Shown piece by piece: positions 1 to 7,638 of a stretch of 64,000 nt of DNA (the first letter of the stretch is position 1; each line of letters starts with the position of its first letter). Source of the stretch: a virus; the IMG/VR virus record IMGVR_UViG_3300009194_000006, positions 1 through 64,000 of that record. One strand, given 5' to 3'. The position numbers were made by a program, and so were the translations under genes. The notes beneath the pieces are model-generated. The model saw nothing but the letters and a program-made list of their open reading frames with translations, was not told where the DNA came from and searched no databases.

Positions 1-125
1 AAATGACTATTTTCGCACAGATGCACAAACAAGAACAGTTTAAGGGAAGTGAATTCCCCCGTGCAATTGTATCTTTTGATCGTGAGATCATGGATAGTGC
101 GAAAGGGGAGATTAAGGGTTTCTAG
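1..125 (+). CDS. C-terminal end of a truncated protein, function unknown
   Basis: An open frame runs in from the left edge and stops at the TAG ending at 125. About 40 residues are visible (…MHKQEQFKGSEFPRAI…, ending EIKGF). A strong terminator follows at 167-193, so this is the last gene of an upstream plus-strand unit. Too little is present to name a family. The ATG at position 3 could be internal. Confidence 0.5.
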   Translation, partial: MTIFAQMHKQEQFKGSEFPRAIVSFDREIMDSAKGEIKGF

Positions 126-166
126 CTTATGATTAAGTAAACGACACATAAGCAAAGTAGATAAAG

Positions 167-193
167 AAACCCTTCCACTGAGAAGGGTTTTTT
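167..193 (+). terminator. Rho-independent terminator
   Basis: A perfect 9-bp stem (AAACCCTTC / GAAGGGTTT) with a 6-nt loop is followed by a T run. It closes the gene ending at 125 and separates it from the tRNA cluster. Confidence 0.85.
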
Positions 194-213
194 AGTTTTA
201 GATAAAAGATTTT

Positions 214-290
214 GGAACGGTAGCTCAGTTGGTAGTAGCAGTGGTGTGAAGTACCACGTGTCGATGGTTCGAATCCATCCCGTTCTACCA
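214..290 (+). tRNA. tRNA-Phe (GAA)
   Basis: A 77-nt cloverleaf with acceptor GGAACGG pairing CCGTTCT (one G-U), anticodon stem GTGGT/ACCAC around loop GTGAAGT (anticodon GAA), a regular T arm (TTCGAAT) and encoded CCA. The D arm is slightly unusual, with only 3 clear pairs. First gene of the tRNA cluster. Confidence 0.9.
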
Positions 291-333
291 AATTAGGCTT
301 TACGCCATGTTCTTTAAAAATTATTTATATTTA

Positions 334-410
334 GCGGCATTAGTTCAGTTGGTTAGAACGCTACACTGTCACTGTAGAGGTCGCGGGTTCGAGTCCCGCA
401 TGTCGCGCCA
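334..410 (+). tRNA. tRNA-Asp (GTC)
   Basis: Acceptor GCGGCAT/ATGTCGC, anticodon stem CTACA/TGTAG with loop CTGTCAC (anticodon GTC), canonical T arm and encoded CCA. It looks functional, unlike the second Asp-like gene at 8236. Confidence 0.93.
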
Positions 411-421
411 AATTCAAAACC

Positions 422-486
422 AAATTTGACAAGGGTTTGGGTAATAAGTTAGAGTGATATAACCATCACTTACCTTGTCGAAATTT
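422..486 (+). ncRNA. Structured RNA element between tRNA genes
   Basis: The 65-nt spacer folds as three nested helices. The outer one is AAATTTGACAA with TTGTCGAAATTT (one bulged base), the middle GGTAA with TTACC, and the inner GTGAT with ATCAC around ATAACC. There is no anticodon or T loop, so it is not a tRNA. It could be a processing signal in the tRNA transcript, a small stable RNA, or a promoter-region dyad, since TTGACA occurs inside it. Confidence 0.45.
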
Positions 487-525
487 ATTTCTATAATTGA
501 TAAAAAAGTAAATCAATTATAACGA

Positions 526-617
526 AGTGAAGTGGGTGAGCGGTCAAAACCAGCACACTGCTAATGTGCCGACCCGCTTTTGCGGGTCCGAGGGTTCGAA
601 TCCCTCCTTCACTGCCA
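526..617 (+). tRNA. tRNA-Ser (GCT)
   Basis: A 92-nt class II tRNA. Acceptor AGTGAAG/CTTCACT, anticodon stem GCACA/TGTGC with loop CTGCTAA (anticodon GCT), a long variable arm (GACCCGC…GCGGGTC), T loop TTCGAAT, G discriminator and encoded CCA. Confidence 0.93.
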
Positions 618-623
618 GTTTCA

Positions 624-700
624 AGTGGCTTAGCTCAGTTGGCTAGAGCGGTGCCCTTACAAGGCATAGGTCGATGGTTTGATCCCATCCGCACCGACCA
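624..700 (+). tRNA. tRNA-Val (TAC), acceptor stem mismatched
   Basis: D arm (GCTC…GAGC), anticodon stem with loop CTTACAA (anticodon TAC), T arm (GATGG/CCATC) and CCA are all present. The 5' strand AGTGGCT does not pair with the 3' strand CGCACCG: only about three of seven positions match. It is either a decayed or chimeric gene or a tRNA needing 5'-end repair. The 5' boundary is inferred from the distance to the D arm. Confidence 0.7.
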
Positions 701-709
701 TTTTTTTCT

Positions 710-785
710 GTCCCGTTCGTCTAGTTGGTCAGGACACTGGCCTTTCACGTCAGTAACAGGGGTTCGAGCCCCCTACGGGACACCA
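710..785 (+). tRNA. tRNA-Glu (TTC), intact copy
   Basis: Acceptor GTCCCGT/ACGGGAC is perfect. Anticodon stem CTGGC/GTCAG carries loop CTTTCAC (anticodon TTC), with a strong T arm and encoded CCA. It is the intact partner of the damaged Glu copy at 1005-1080. Confidence 0.95.
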
Positions 786-808
786 AATTTTGATAGTAAC
801 GACTATCT

Positions 809-885
809 AGGAATGTAGCTCAGTTGGTGAGAGCGTTCGGCTGATAACCGAAAGGACGCAAGTTCGAGTCTTGCCATTCCTACCA
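809..885 (+). tRNA. tRNA-Ile (GAT), copy 1
   Basis: Acceptor AGGAATG/CATTCCT, anticodon stem TTCGG/CCGAA with loop CTGATAA (anticodon GAT, normal U33), T loop TTCGAGT and encoded CCA. Confidence 0.95.
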
Positions 886-920
886 AATTTTTCACTACCT
901 GATGTATTCCGGGTAGTCTC

Positions 921-996
921 TGGGGTGAGGTGTAATGGTTGCACATCGGCCTTTTAAGCCGAAAGGAGTAGAGTTCGATTCTCACCACCCCAACCA
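921..996 (+). tRNA. tRNA-Lys (TTT), weak T stem
   Basis: Acceptor TGGGGTG/CACCCCA is perfect. Anticodon stem TCGGC/GCCGA carries loop CTTTTAA (anticodon TTT), and CCA is encoded. The T stem pairs only in its inner three positions (GAG/CTC); the outer two are mismatched although the loop TTCGATT is normal. Confidence 0.85.
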
Positions 997-1004
997 TTTT
1001 ATTT

Positions 1005-1080
1005 GTCTCGTTCGTCTAGTTGGTCAGGACACTAGGCTTTCACCCTAGAAATGTTGAGTTCGAGCCCCTACGGGACGCCA
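1005..1080 (+). tRNA. tRNA-Glu (TTC), second copy with damaged T arm
   Basis: Same body as the Glu gene at 710, with loop CTTTCAC and acceptor GTCTCGT/ACGGGAC. The T stem reads TTGAG against CCCT: one base is missing and the pairs are lost. This is probably a decaying duplicate. Confidence 0.75.
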
Positions 1081-1103
1081 AATTTTCATAGATGTAATTG
1101 TCA

Positions 1104-1132
1104 TTGAAGAATATCGTGCAATATATTATACT
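1104..1132 (+). promoter_or_regulatory. Sigma70-like promoter for the gene at 1164
   Basis: TTGAAG, a 17-nt spacer and TATACT lie 31 nt upstream of the ATG at 1164, in the gap after the tRNA-Glu copy. Confidence 0.5.
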
Positions 1133-1163
1133 GTAGTTAATGAAAAGAAAAGGACGGTGTTAA

Positions 1164-1682
1164 ATGAATTATTTACAAAACCATTGTTATTGTACAGAAT
1201 CGAACTGGGATAGATCATCTTACAGTTGTAGAAATATGGTTTGGTTCCATTCCTATATGAATGAAGACAAAACCGATTGGGCGAACCTTGTTGATGAAAA
1301 GAGTGAAAGTTTCATTGACTATAATAGAATGAAAGTCCATAATGAAGTTTCTGAAGAAATGAATCTTCCAGTAATTACAGATCCTGAGAGGTTTCGAAAG
1401 GATGTGGTAAATTTAAAACCACACGTTCTTCGTTGGTTGGAAGATAACGTTGATGATCGCGATGATGAAGAATGTATTAAAGGCTGGTGTATCGGCTCTA
1501 TTAAGTATAGATCAAGTAACGATACTATCATGACAATATTCTTTCATCGCGAAACAGATGCTATGAAATTTATCAAGGAATTTAGTGTAAATAAAAAACC
1601 TGTTTTTTACCATAATTATTTTGATGATGTTAAAAAGATTTTAAATCTGGAAACAGGTAAATATAGGAGTTTCGGAGTGTAG
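1164..1682 (+). CDS. Conserved-looking phage protein of unknown function, 172 aa
   Basis: The start follows a good ribosome site (AAGGACGG). The N-terminal part is Cys-rich (CYC, then Cys at about 22). The C-terminal half has an ordered alpha/beta pattern around GWCIGSIKY and ITIFFHRETDAM-like segments. No family could be named. Its own promoter precedes it. The last codons overlap the first bases of a tRNA-Ala-like gene, so the tRNA region has intruded on, or been captured by, the gene end. Confidence 0.75.
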   Translation: MNYLQNHCYCTESNWDRSSYSCRNMVWFHSYMNEDKTDWANLVDEKSESFIDYNRMKVHNEVSEEMNLPVITDPERFRKDVVNLKPHVLRWLEDNVDDRDDEECIKGWCIGSIKYRSSNDTIMTIFFHRETDAMKFIKEFSVNKKPVFYHNYFDDVKKILNLETGKYRSFGV

Positions 1683-1748
1683 CGCAGTTGGGAGAGCGAT
1701 GCCCTTGCAAGGCATAGGTCGTCGGTTAGATCCCGTCCTTCTCCACCA
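1674..1748 (+). tRNA. tRNA-Ala (TGC)-like, degenerate
   Basis: Anticodon stem ATGCC/GGCAT with loop CTTGCAA (anticodon TGC) and a CCA end. The acceptor GGAGTGT against CTTCTCC has inner mismatches, one base is missing before the D arm, the T stem has one mismatch and the T loop is TTAGATC rather than TTCGAAN. It overlaps the end of the upstream gene by 9 nt. Possibly a pseudo-tRNA. Confidence 0.6.
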
Positions 1749-1755
1749 TTTTTGT

Positions 1756-1833
1756 TGGGATGTCGCCAAGTTGGTCTAAGGCATTCGGTTTTGATCCGAA
1801 TATTCGGGGGTTCGAATCCCACCACTCCAACCA
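1756..1833 (+). tRNA. tRNA-Gln (TTG), copy 1
   Basis: Acceptor TGGGATG/CACTCCA with one A-C mismatch and one G-U. Anticodon stem TTCGG/CCGAA carries loop TTTTGAT (anticodon TTG), with a normal T arm and encoded CCA. Confidence 0.88.
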
Positions 1834-1860
1834 AATTTTGCTTTAAGAGTAAATAAAGAT

Positions 1861-4422
1861 ATGTCCAGAAAACAAAAACTTATTGATAACCTATCTTATT
1901 TAGAAAACGATGTATATAATAAGAGTGAAGTTACAAGCCGTGATTATAAGCCCTACTATCAATATAAGATTGGGTTCCTTGACGAACAATTTTTTCCGGT
2001 GTACGGCTATCTGAATTTTGGTTATTTACCTCATTCATCAAAGTATTTCTTATTCAAGGATACCAAAGGTAGGGAAGTTATTCTTTACAAGGGATCGCAA
2101 GGCAAACCCGAAACAGACAGTTTCTTTAGAGCTTATCGATACGATAAGAACGGTGATTTCATTTATGACAACTCACCACTTAGCACACCATTCATGTCAT
2201 CCAATCAGAGAATTAATTACATTGATTGTTGTAGCACAAACTACATCGTCGCTCAGATCAAAACATTGGGTGATCCTAATACATACAACTATTATCTTAT
2301 TCGAACTAACTCAAGTTACGATACATCTGTATGGCAGAATGTTTTGGACATAACAAGTTCCATGGGGTTCAGTGCATCGGTTGCAAATAATATTACTATC
2401 GATGAAAAAGAACAAAAGCTTTATGTTATTGCGTCAGAAAATGCGAGTGGTGGGTTAACAAGTTTTGGTACTATAAAATTAAAAATATATAATCTTAATA
2501 ATGGAAACTATATCAACGAATATTCTATATTTGATATGCCTACTGACTTAAATTATAGTGCCTATTCTACATCAACTAAAGCTCTAAGCTACGGTGGTCT
2601 TCGTACAGTATTTAATTATAATACTGGTGATCTATTAGTAAGCCTTAAAACCATCATTTATTATGATATAAACGGTGGCAGAACTTATATTACAAAAGAT
2701 ATTAATCTTTCCTTAAACCTTAGTGATACCTTAAGGCAAACTGGCACAGGAACCTATAGTTATTATATACCTATTAACTCCACTAACTATGACTTCTTTA
2801 ATAACGGCATTGGTATTGGCTCTTGGAATAGTGGTGGTAGACATGACGCTTATTCTTTCAATGAATATGATAACTCTATCTATTACATTGATAGATCAAC
2901 GTGGATAGATACGGGATTCAACCTAAGACAACGTGATTTCAGTAGTCCACTAACAAGCTCTGGATACTTCTTAGATTCTTTACCAGAAATTTATTCTACA
3001 CAAAGACATAACGTACCCGATTCATCACCTTGGTCAAAAACCTGTTATAAAAAATGTATAATAACTGACGACTACTATATTGGCTATGGAAATAGCACAA
3101 AATATGGTGTTACTTATTTTATATCGAAATACAATATAAATGGACAAGATATAGAATTCATAGCAGGTCAGTGGAGAATATTAGATGATATAAACCTGAA
3201 CAGTAATATTAATCTAAAAGAACTGGATAGATGGTTTATAACAAAGAATGGAACAACAGTAGAGTACTACATTTATGACAATTCATTTAATGTGTTTAAA
3301 ATAGATATAGATAGTAACTTTAATATAATATACACTGATATGGGATTACAGTTACCTACTCCTAGCTCTTCATCTTATGGTAGGCAGAATCAATGGGCAA
3401 TAGACTTTTCTAACAATAAGGTATATTGGGTTGTGTTAGATTATACCGATTCTCATAAAGCAAAAATTATATGGACAAATAATAATGGATCATCATGGGA
3501 CTTAGGACCGGTTCTTAACAGTACTCAAGCTAGTGGTTCAGCTTCACAGTTTAGTGATGGAAATGCTAGAGCATATGGGTCTAACGGCTCTAATATGTTT
3601 ATGGAGAATAATTTAGTCTATGTAAACTTTACATATCTATCTGTCGGTGGAGCATATGGAACGCCATACGAACAATACGATAGTGCTACTAATACGCTGA
3701 CTACATTCTCTAATTCAACAAACCCTTATAACGGTGGTAACTCAATTGGGTACAATAGTCGAATGAGTTATTATATAAGTGATACAAACATTGGTTATTA
3801 TTCTATGCGCTTTTATAGTCAATCGGTGCTTTCTAATTTATTGAATGGGAATTCGTTGAGTACACTGTATACTAATGTATCCACTTCATCTGGATTGGGC
3901 GCAACTCTTTTAAACTTTCCAGTATTCCTAGATGGTTATTATTATCAAACAGCTACTACTGATGTGGCATTGGAAGCGAACGCAGATAACTTTGTTTATC
4001 TTGAGACAGTAGATAACACTACACTAAACGCTTATTCTAGTGTAACTGATTTAAACAACACGTCTAATCGTATTAAGATTGCAAAAATAACAACTGATTC
4101 GGCAAACCCGATATCTCAAGAATTATATGATTTGAGTTTCAATGATACAACAGCGCCGAAGTATATATTTAAAAAAATAAAACTAGAAAATGTTTCTCTT
4201 TCTCAAGGACAATCAATCACCGTACTATCAAGTGACTATGGGTTAAATGATTATGATAGGTATCGAGTTATGGACTTCAGAAGTGATGGAACTGGTGACT
4301 ATTTTTTAAATAGCAATGTAGAGTACAGTTTGAGTTTTGATAAAAGTCAGATAGTCATTACATCACAAGAGAGTGGAACACAAACATATACATTTTTAAT
4401 ACACGTATATTTGGGGATATAA
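1861..4422 (+). CDS. Large tail-fibre or receptor-binding-like protein, 853 aa
   Basis: Rich in Tyr, Asn, Ser and Thr with short beta-strand-like repeats throughout, as in phage fibre or adhesin proteins. Residues 1-30 (LIDNLSYLENDVYNKSEV-SRD) match the N-terminus of the next gene (YLEYLENNVYSRDEVDSRD). This suggests a common anchor domain that docks both proteins on the same virion part. Residues near 700-760 (VYLE…RIKIAKITT) also match the middle of the next gene. The two genes are 4 nt apart. Function is inferred from composition and the shared anchor; a beta-propeller in the middle is possible. Confidence 0.65.
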   Translation: MSRKQKLIDNLSYLENDVYNKSEVTSRDYKPYYQYKIGFLDEQFFPVYGYLNFGYLPHSSKYFLFKDTKGREVILYKGSQGKPETDSFFRAYRYDKNGDFIYDNSPLSTPFMSSNQRINYIDCCSTNYIVAQIKTLGDPNTYNYYLIRTNSSYDTSVWQNVLDITSSMGFSASVANNITIDEKEQKLYVIASENASGGLTSFGTIKLKIYNLNNGNYINEYSIFDMPTDLNYSAYSTSTKALSYGGLRTVFNYNTGDLLVSLKTIIYYDINGGRTYITKDINLSLNLSDTLRQTGTGTYSYYIPINSTNYDFFNNGIGIGSWNSGGRHDAYSFNEYDNSIYYIDRSTWIDTGFNLRQRDFSSPLTSSGYFLDSLPEIYSTQRHNVPDSSPWSKTCYKKCIITDDYYIGYGNSTKYGVTYFISKYNINGQDIEFIAGQWRILDDINLNSNINLKELDRWFITKNGTTVEYYIYDNSFNVFKIDIDSNFNIIYTDMGLQLPTPSSSSYGRQNQWAIDFSNNKVYWVVLDYTDSHKAKIIWTNNNGSSWDLGPVLNSTQASGSASQFSDGNARAYGSNGSNMFMENNLVYVNFTYLSVGGAYGTPYEQYDSATNTLTTFSNSTNPYNGGNSIGYNSRMSYYISDTNIGYYSMRFYSQSVLSNLLNGNSLSTLYTNVSTSSGLGATLLNFPVFLDGYYYQTATTDVALEANADNFVYLETVDNTTLNAYSSVTDLNNTSNRIKIAKITTDSANPISQELYDLSFNDTTAPKYIFKKIKLENVSLSQGQSITVLSSDYGLNDYDRYRVMDFRSDGTGDYFLNSNVEYSLSFDKSQIVITSQESGTQTYTFLIHVYLGI

Positions 4423-4426
4423 TAAA

Positions 4427-5116
4427 ATGCCAAGCATGTATAAACGATTAACCGATTACTTAGAATACTTAGAGAATAATGTATACAGTCGTGATGAGGT
4501 TGATTCTCGTGACTTCCTAAACTTTGAGCCTAAAGTAGGAGTCGGAAACAATAATATCGTAAGCTACACAACATCAGGTCTAACATTTACAGTAACAGAA
4601 ACTCGAATATTTTTAGGTGGGTACTCACACATTGTTAGTAGTCTTCCATATACGTTACCTGCTAATGCAGTGTCTTACATTTATTTGGAAAAAGGATCAG
4701 GGCGTGATGATATAACTATTTCTCACACAACCACCGAGCTTCAAAACTCTTTTAATAAAATTTATATAGCTAAAGTTGAAACGAATGTATCCAGTATTAC
4801 TAATGTTGATGCATATTCAGTAACACCATTTGGTTCCTTTGCGGACTATGAGAAAATGTCTTCGTTCACTACAACGGTTACTGTAGCATCCGGTTCGTCT
4901 TATGCTATAACCCTAAGTCAGTTGAGTAATATTAATACATTAAATAAAACGTTCTTAGACTTTACGATTCAATATAGCGTGTTTGATTCTCAATCTAGTA
5001 CATATCGATATCCGGTTGTAGGAATAGAGCAGCGAATAAATTCTACTGCGGATACCTTGACAATAACAAACAATACCGGCTCTTCTGTAGATATTGTAAT
5101 AAGTATTCATGGATAA
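4427..5116 (+). CDS. Short fibre-like structural protein, 229 aa, paralogue of the upstream gene
   Basis: It shares the N-terminal anchor motif and a central segment (IYLEK…NKIYIAKVET) with the 853-aa protein just upstream, but lacks the long middle region. The rest is Ser/Thr/Ile-rich beta-type sequence. It looks like a short fibre or chaperone-like partner made by duplication. The pair sits alone among tRNAs, far from the other fibre genes at 58-60 kb. Confidence 0.6.
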   Translation: MPSMYKRLTDYLEYLENNVYSRDEVDSRDFLNFEPKVGVGNNNIVSYTTSGLTFTVTETRIFLGGYSHIVSSLPYTLPANAVSYIYLEKGSGRDDITISHTTTELQNSFNKIYIAKVETNVSSITNVDAYSVTPFGSFADYEKMSSFTTTVTVASGSSYAITLSQLSNINTLNKTFLDFTIQYSVFDSQSSTYRYPVVGIEQRINSTADTLTITNNTGSSVDIVISIHG

Positions 5117-5136
5117 AAAATTTGTGGAGATAACCA

Positions 5137-5578
5137 ATGAAGATATATGATTTATTAGAAGCTCCGGTTCCCAAGCCCCTTGATAATGACATTGAAGATG
5201 CTATCGAACATGCTGATACTGAGGGTAATGGATGGGATAGAACAGACTTTCATCTTGAAAAGATGCTGGACCTGATCCTGAATGAGGTTTACGAATATGC
5301 AAGAAGTACAACAAATCAATGTAAATCCAACTATGGCTTCGTTTTTGAGATTTATTATGCTAGGTTATCACAAGGTTGGTAACACAGTATGGACTACTCG
5401 ACAGGACGGTAGTAAAGTACTTACAAAGACTCAATTGACATCTCTAGAGAATAAGGGACTTATTGTTATTGGCTGGTATCCAGACAAGGCAGTGTTAGAG
5501 TCTCATGTAAATATAGTTGCTGTCGAACCTATGGGATTGAAAGTGCCATATAAAAAATTTAAAGTAACATACTATTAG
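5137..5578 (+). pseudogene. Leader-bearing gene split by a probable frameshift
   Basis: The first frame (5137-5382) begins MKIYDLLEA, a capsid-targeting leader with a protease site L-L-E before A. A second frame (5282-5578) continues with better sequence (…EVQQINVNPTMASFLRF… to KFKVTYY) and has no ribosome site. The first frame turns implausible over the same stretch. A single indel near 5290-5310 would join them into a protein of about 145 aa. Two overlapping genes are the alternative. Confidence 0.5.
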
Positions 5579-5663
5579 ATAAAACAAATTATTATAATAA
5601 TTTTTTAAGGTATATGATAGCTTAGGTTTGAGCAAAAATGTATCTAGTTAAGAGGACTATATT

Positions 5664-5924
5664 ATGCCAAGTAAAAAAAGAATTAAACAGTTTTTTCGAT
5701 GAAGTACTTATTGATGAGATACTTCAGTCCCCAGAAAACGATAATGTGAAAAAATAAGCTATACACTGGCTGTTAGTGTTGCTAGTTTTATTATTTATGG
5801 TTATACTTTAGAATATATACTGGACATATGTGCTATTCCAATTCGATTCCTGCCATATGTGATTTTTATTTTAGCCCAAGTAACCGTGTCTGGCTACGAA
5901 CCAGTTAAGCGTAGTTGGAGTTGA
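5664..5924 (+). pseudogene. Small membrane protein gene broken by two homopolymer indels
   Basis: A good ribosome site (AGAGG) precedes ATG at 5664 (MPSKKRIKQFF). Removing one T from the T6 run (5693-5698) and adding one A to the A6 run (5749-5754) gives a continuous protein of about 86 aa. It has an acidic N-terminal part, two hydrophobic segments (SVASFIIYGY and PYVIFILAQV regions) and ends in KRSWS. As written, each frame stops early. The family is not recognised. Confidence 0.45.
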
Positions 5925-5941
5925 AAATGTAGGTTCGTAAG

Positions 5942-5949
5942 CATAAATA
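5942..5949 (+). promoter_or_regulatory. T4-type late promoter (CATAAATA)
   Basis: CATAAATA lies about 28 nt upstream of the HNH endonuclease start. It matches seven of eight bases of the T4 late consensus TATAAATA. Confidence 0.35.
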
Positions 5950-5976
5950 CAGGTATATGATCGAGAGAATATCTGT

Positions 5977-6666
5977 ATGAATTATCAAAAGCACTATGAT
6001 CTATTAATTGATCGGGCAAGAAATAGAACTCTTGAAGGGTATAAGGAAATGCATCATGTGACTCCAAGATGTATGGGTGGAACCGATGATCTTTATAACA
6101 TAGTTGAATTAACATCAGAAGAACATTATGTAGCTCACCAACTGTTAGTTAAAATGTACCCCGATCATGATGGTTTAAAATGGGCAGCAATCCAAATGCT
6201 AGGTCACCCTAATGGGAATAGGAATAATAACCAGACTTATGGTTGGTTAAAAAAACATTATCATAATGTGTGTAAGAAAAGAAAAGGTAAAAAGAATGGC
6301 TCTTATGGTAAAAGTTGGTTCCATAACCCATTGACTGAAGAAGTCATTAAGTGTAGTACAAATGATGTCCCTGATGGATTTATCAAAGGGCGCAGCATTA
6401 GTGAGTTAAGAACGTGCCCTAATTGTGCTATAGACTTCAGAGTTGCAAAGTCTAAAAAACAGACATATTGCACCAATAGATGTAAGAGTACAAATAATAT
6501 AGTTAGTAAAGAAACTAGAAATAAAATAGCAGAATCCCAGAGACGATATTATCAAAAAATAAAACACCCTCATCTTGGAACCATCTTAATCACCAATGGA
6601 GATATCGTTAAAAGGATTAATAACGATGCCCCTATTCCAGAAGGATGGTGGAAAGGTAGAATTTAA
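5977..6666 (+). CDS. HNH homing endonuclease, 229 aa
   Basis: Residues 22-60 carry an HNH core: MHHVTPRCMGG, then DLYNIVELTSEEHYVAHQLL, with H, N and H in the expected order. This is the pattern of T4-like phage HNH homing endonucleases. A Cys4 zinc knuckle follows (CPNC…CTNRC, about residues 147-170), then a helical DNA-binding part (SKETRNKIAESQRRYYQ, a NUMOD-like segment). It is free-standing between tRNA genes, ending 4 nt before a tRNA-Ile. That fits a mobile gene that spreads by cutting a neighbouring tRNA locus. Confidence 0.85.
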   Translation: MNYQKHYDLLIDRARNRTLEGYKEMHHVTPRCMGGTDDLYNIVELTSEEHYVAHQLLVKMYPDHDGLKWAAIQMLGHPNGNRNNNQTYGWLKKHYHNVCKKRKGKKNGSYGKSWFHNPLTEEVIKCSTNDVPDGFIKGRSISELRTCPNCAIDFRVAKSKKQTYCTNRCKSTNNIVSKETRNKIAESQRRYYQKIKHPHLGTILITNGDIVKRINNDAPIPEGWWKGRI

Positions 6667-6670
6667 CATC

Positions 6671-6747
6671 AGGAAGTTAGCTCAGTTGGCTAGAGCATTC
6701 GACCGATAATCGAAGGGTCGCTGGTTCGAGTCCAGCACTTCCTACCA
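6671..6747 (+). tRNA. tRNA-Ile (GAT), copy 2, with C33
   Basis: Acceptor AGGAAGT/ACTTCCT is perfect, D and T arms are normal and CCA is encoded. Anticodon stem TTCGA/TCGAA holds loop CCGATAA (anticodon GAT). Position 33 is C instead of the nearly universal U, so decoding may be impaired. Confidence 0.85.
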
Positions 6748-6752
6748 TTTTC

Positions 6753-6829
6753 TGGGGCTTAGCTCAGTCTGGTAGAGCATCTGCTTTGGGAGCAGAGGGT
6801 CGTAGGTTCAATTCCTGCATCCCCGACCA
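6753..6829 (+). tRNA. tRNA-Pro (TGG)
   Basis: Anticodon stem TCTGC/GCAGA with loop TTTGGGA (anticodon TGG). Acceptor TGGGGCT/ATCCCCG has one C-T mismatch. T loop TTCAATT and encoded CCA. Confidence 0.88.
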
Positions 6830-6834
6830 ATTTC

Positions 6835-6912
6835 AAGGGGGTCGTTTCCTTTAAGGAAGCACCGTATGATCCGAATCGGTTCCTGTGTAGAGTACAGGGG
6901 TTCCCTTTTTTT
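6835..6912 (+). ncRNA. Four-helix, cloverleaf-like small RNA ending in a T run
   Basis: Between two tRNAs the sequence folds as AAGGG…CCCTT enclosing three hairpins: TTTCC/GGAAG, CCG-AAT-CGG, and CCTGT/ACAGG with a 7-nt loop (GTAGAGT). A run of T follows the closing strand, as in a Rho-independent terminator. It has no CCA and no T-loop sequence, so it is not a standard tRNA. It could be a small regulatory RNA, a tRNA derivative, or an elaborate terminator. Confidence 0.45.
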
Positions 6913-6929
6913 ATTTCAATTAGTTTTGT

Positions 6930-7006
6930 TGGGGTATCGCCAAGTGGACTAAGGCATCGGGTTTTGATCCCGATATTCGAAGGTTCGAATCCTTCTGCCC
7001 CTACCA
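6930..7006 (+). tRNA. tRNA-Gln (TTG), copy 2
   Basis: The 5' part TGGGGTATCGCCAAG is the classic Gln tRNA start. Anticodon stem TCGGG/CCCGA carries loop TTTTGAT (anticodon TTG), with a good T arm and encoded CCA. The convergent ADP-ribosyltransferase gene stops on the next base. Confidence 0.93.
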
Positions 7007-7513
7007 TTATCTTTTAACTCTTTTTACTGAAAGTATCCTAGAAGTGTTAGGGTTTATTATTACTTCCTTTTCATATTTTATCGTGGAAATAACATCAGGA
7101 TCGTCCAAGAATGCAATAAAAGCTAGAGGCACAAATATAACATCGCTAGTGTTTATTTTGAAAGTGATTAAATAACCAACATCACCTAAGACCTTAGAAA
7201 AATTTTCAGCCACGGTCTTAGAATATGAACATGAACTGTACGATATACCTTTAGTGTTAGTTTTTTCTTTTTCCCGTGACGAAATTTCTTTTTTTATGGT
7301 GATCCATTCTTCTTCATCGTAGTCATCATTCCAAAAGTATACTCCACGGTAAACCGTATCGGGTATTTTCTCACGATATTCATCATTTACTTTCTTGAAG
7401 TATGAACTATTCTCTATATAGTTCAGTAAGTCATGAAACTTATTTTTATTACTGATGAATTCTTTAAATAGTTGTTGAAATTTCGTGTCAGATTCTATAT
7501 CATGTATATTCAT
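7007..7513 (-). CDS. Mono-ADP-ribosyltransferase-like protein (R-S-E type), 168 aa
   Basis: Three motifs of arginine-type ADP-ribosyltransferases appear in order: Arg in TVYRGVYF (R56), an S-x-S element in SYSSCSYSKTVAENF (about 92-105), and an E-x-E pair in KYEKEVIINP (E148, E150). Enzymes of this fold move ADP-ribose from NAD onto host proteins; T4 Alt, ModA and ModB are phage examples. The N-terminus (MNIHDIESD) is a weak match to the leader seen on other cargo genes here. The size is near a bare catalytic domain. Target unknown. A late-type TATA (CAATAAATA) lies upstream. Confidence 0.72.
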   Translation of the reverse strand: MNIHDIESDTKFQQLFKEFISNKNKFHDLLNYIENSSYFKKVNDEYREKIPDTVYRGVYFWNDDYDEEEWITIKKEISSREKEKTNTKGISYSSCSYSKTVAENFSKVLGDVGYLITFKINTSDVIFVPLAFIAFLDDPDVISTIKYEKEVIINPNTSRILSVKRVKR

Positions 7514-7540
7514 AGCTAATAAACCTTTTCTTATATTTAT

Positions 7541-7614
7541 TGAGGATTAGTGTCAGTGGCCTAACACACAGCGCTCATAACGCTGTACCACCAGTTCGAA
7601 TCTGGTATCCTCGA
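7541..7614 (+). tRNA. tRNA with CAT anticodon (Met or Ile2), no encoded CCA
   Basis: Acceptor TGAGGAT/ATCCTCG, anticodon stem CAGCG/CGCTG with loop CTCATAA (anticodon CAT), T loop TTCGAAT. The 3' end reads ACTCA, so CCA would have to be added. Initiator Met lacks support (no GGG/CCC anticodon stem); elongator Met or lysidine-modified Ile are both possible. Confidence 0.85.
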
Positions 7615-7638
7615 CTCATACCAATGGAGATAATAGAT

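Noticed and set aside
564-997. Open frames of 60-85 codons on both strands across the tRNA cluster
   Set aside because: They run through tRNA-Ser, Val, Glu, Ile and Lys genes and their sequence is tRNA read as codons; no ribosome sites.
2018-2353. 111-codon plus-strand frame inside the large fibre gene
   Set aside because: Lies wholly within a longer frame with better composition, and has no ribosome site.
6759-7007. Minus-strand frame of 82 codons over tRNA-Pro and tRNA-Gln
   Set aside because: A shadow of the tRNA genes and the structured RNA between them.
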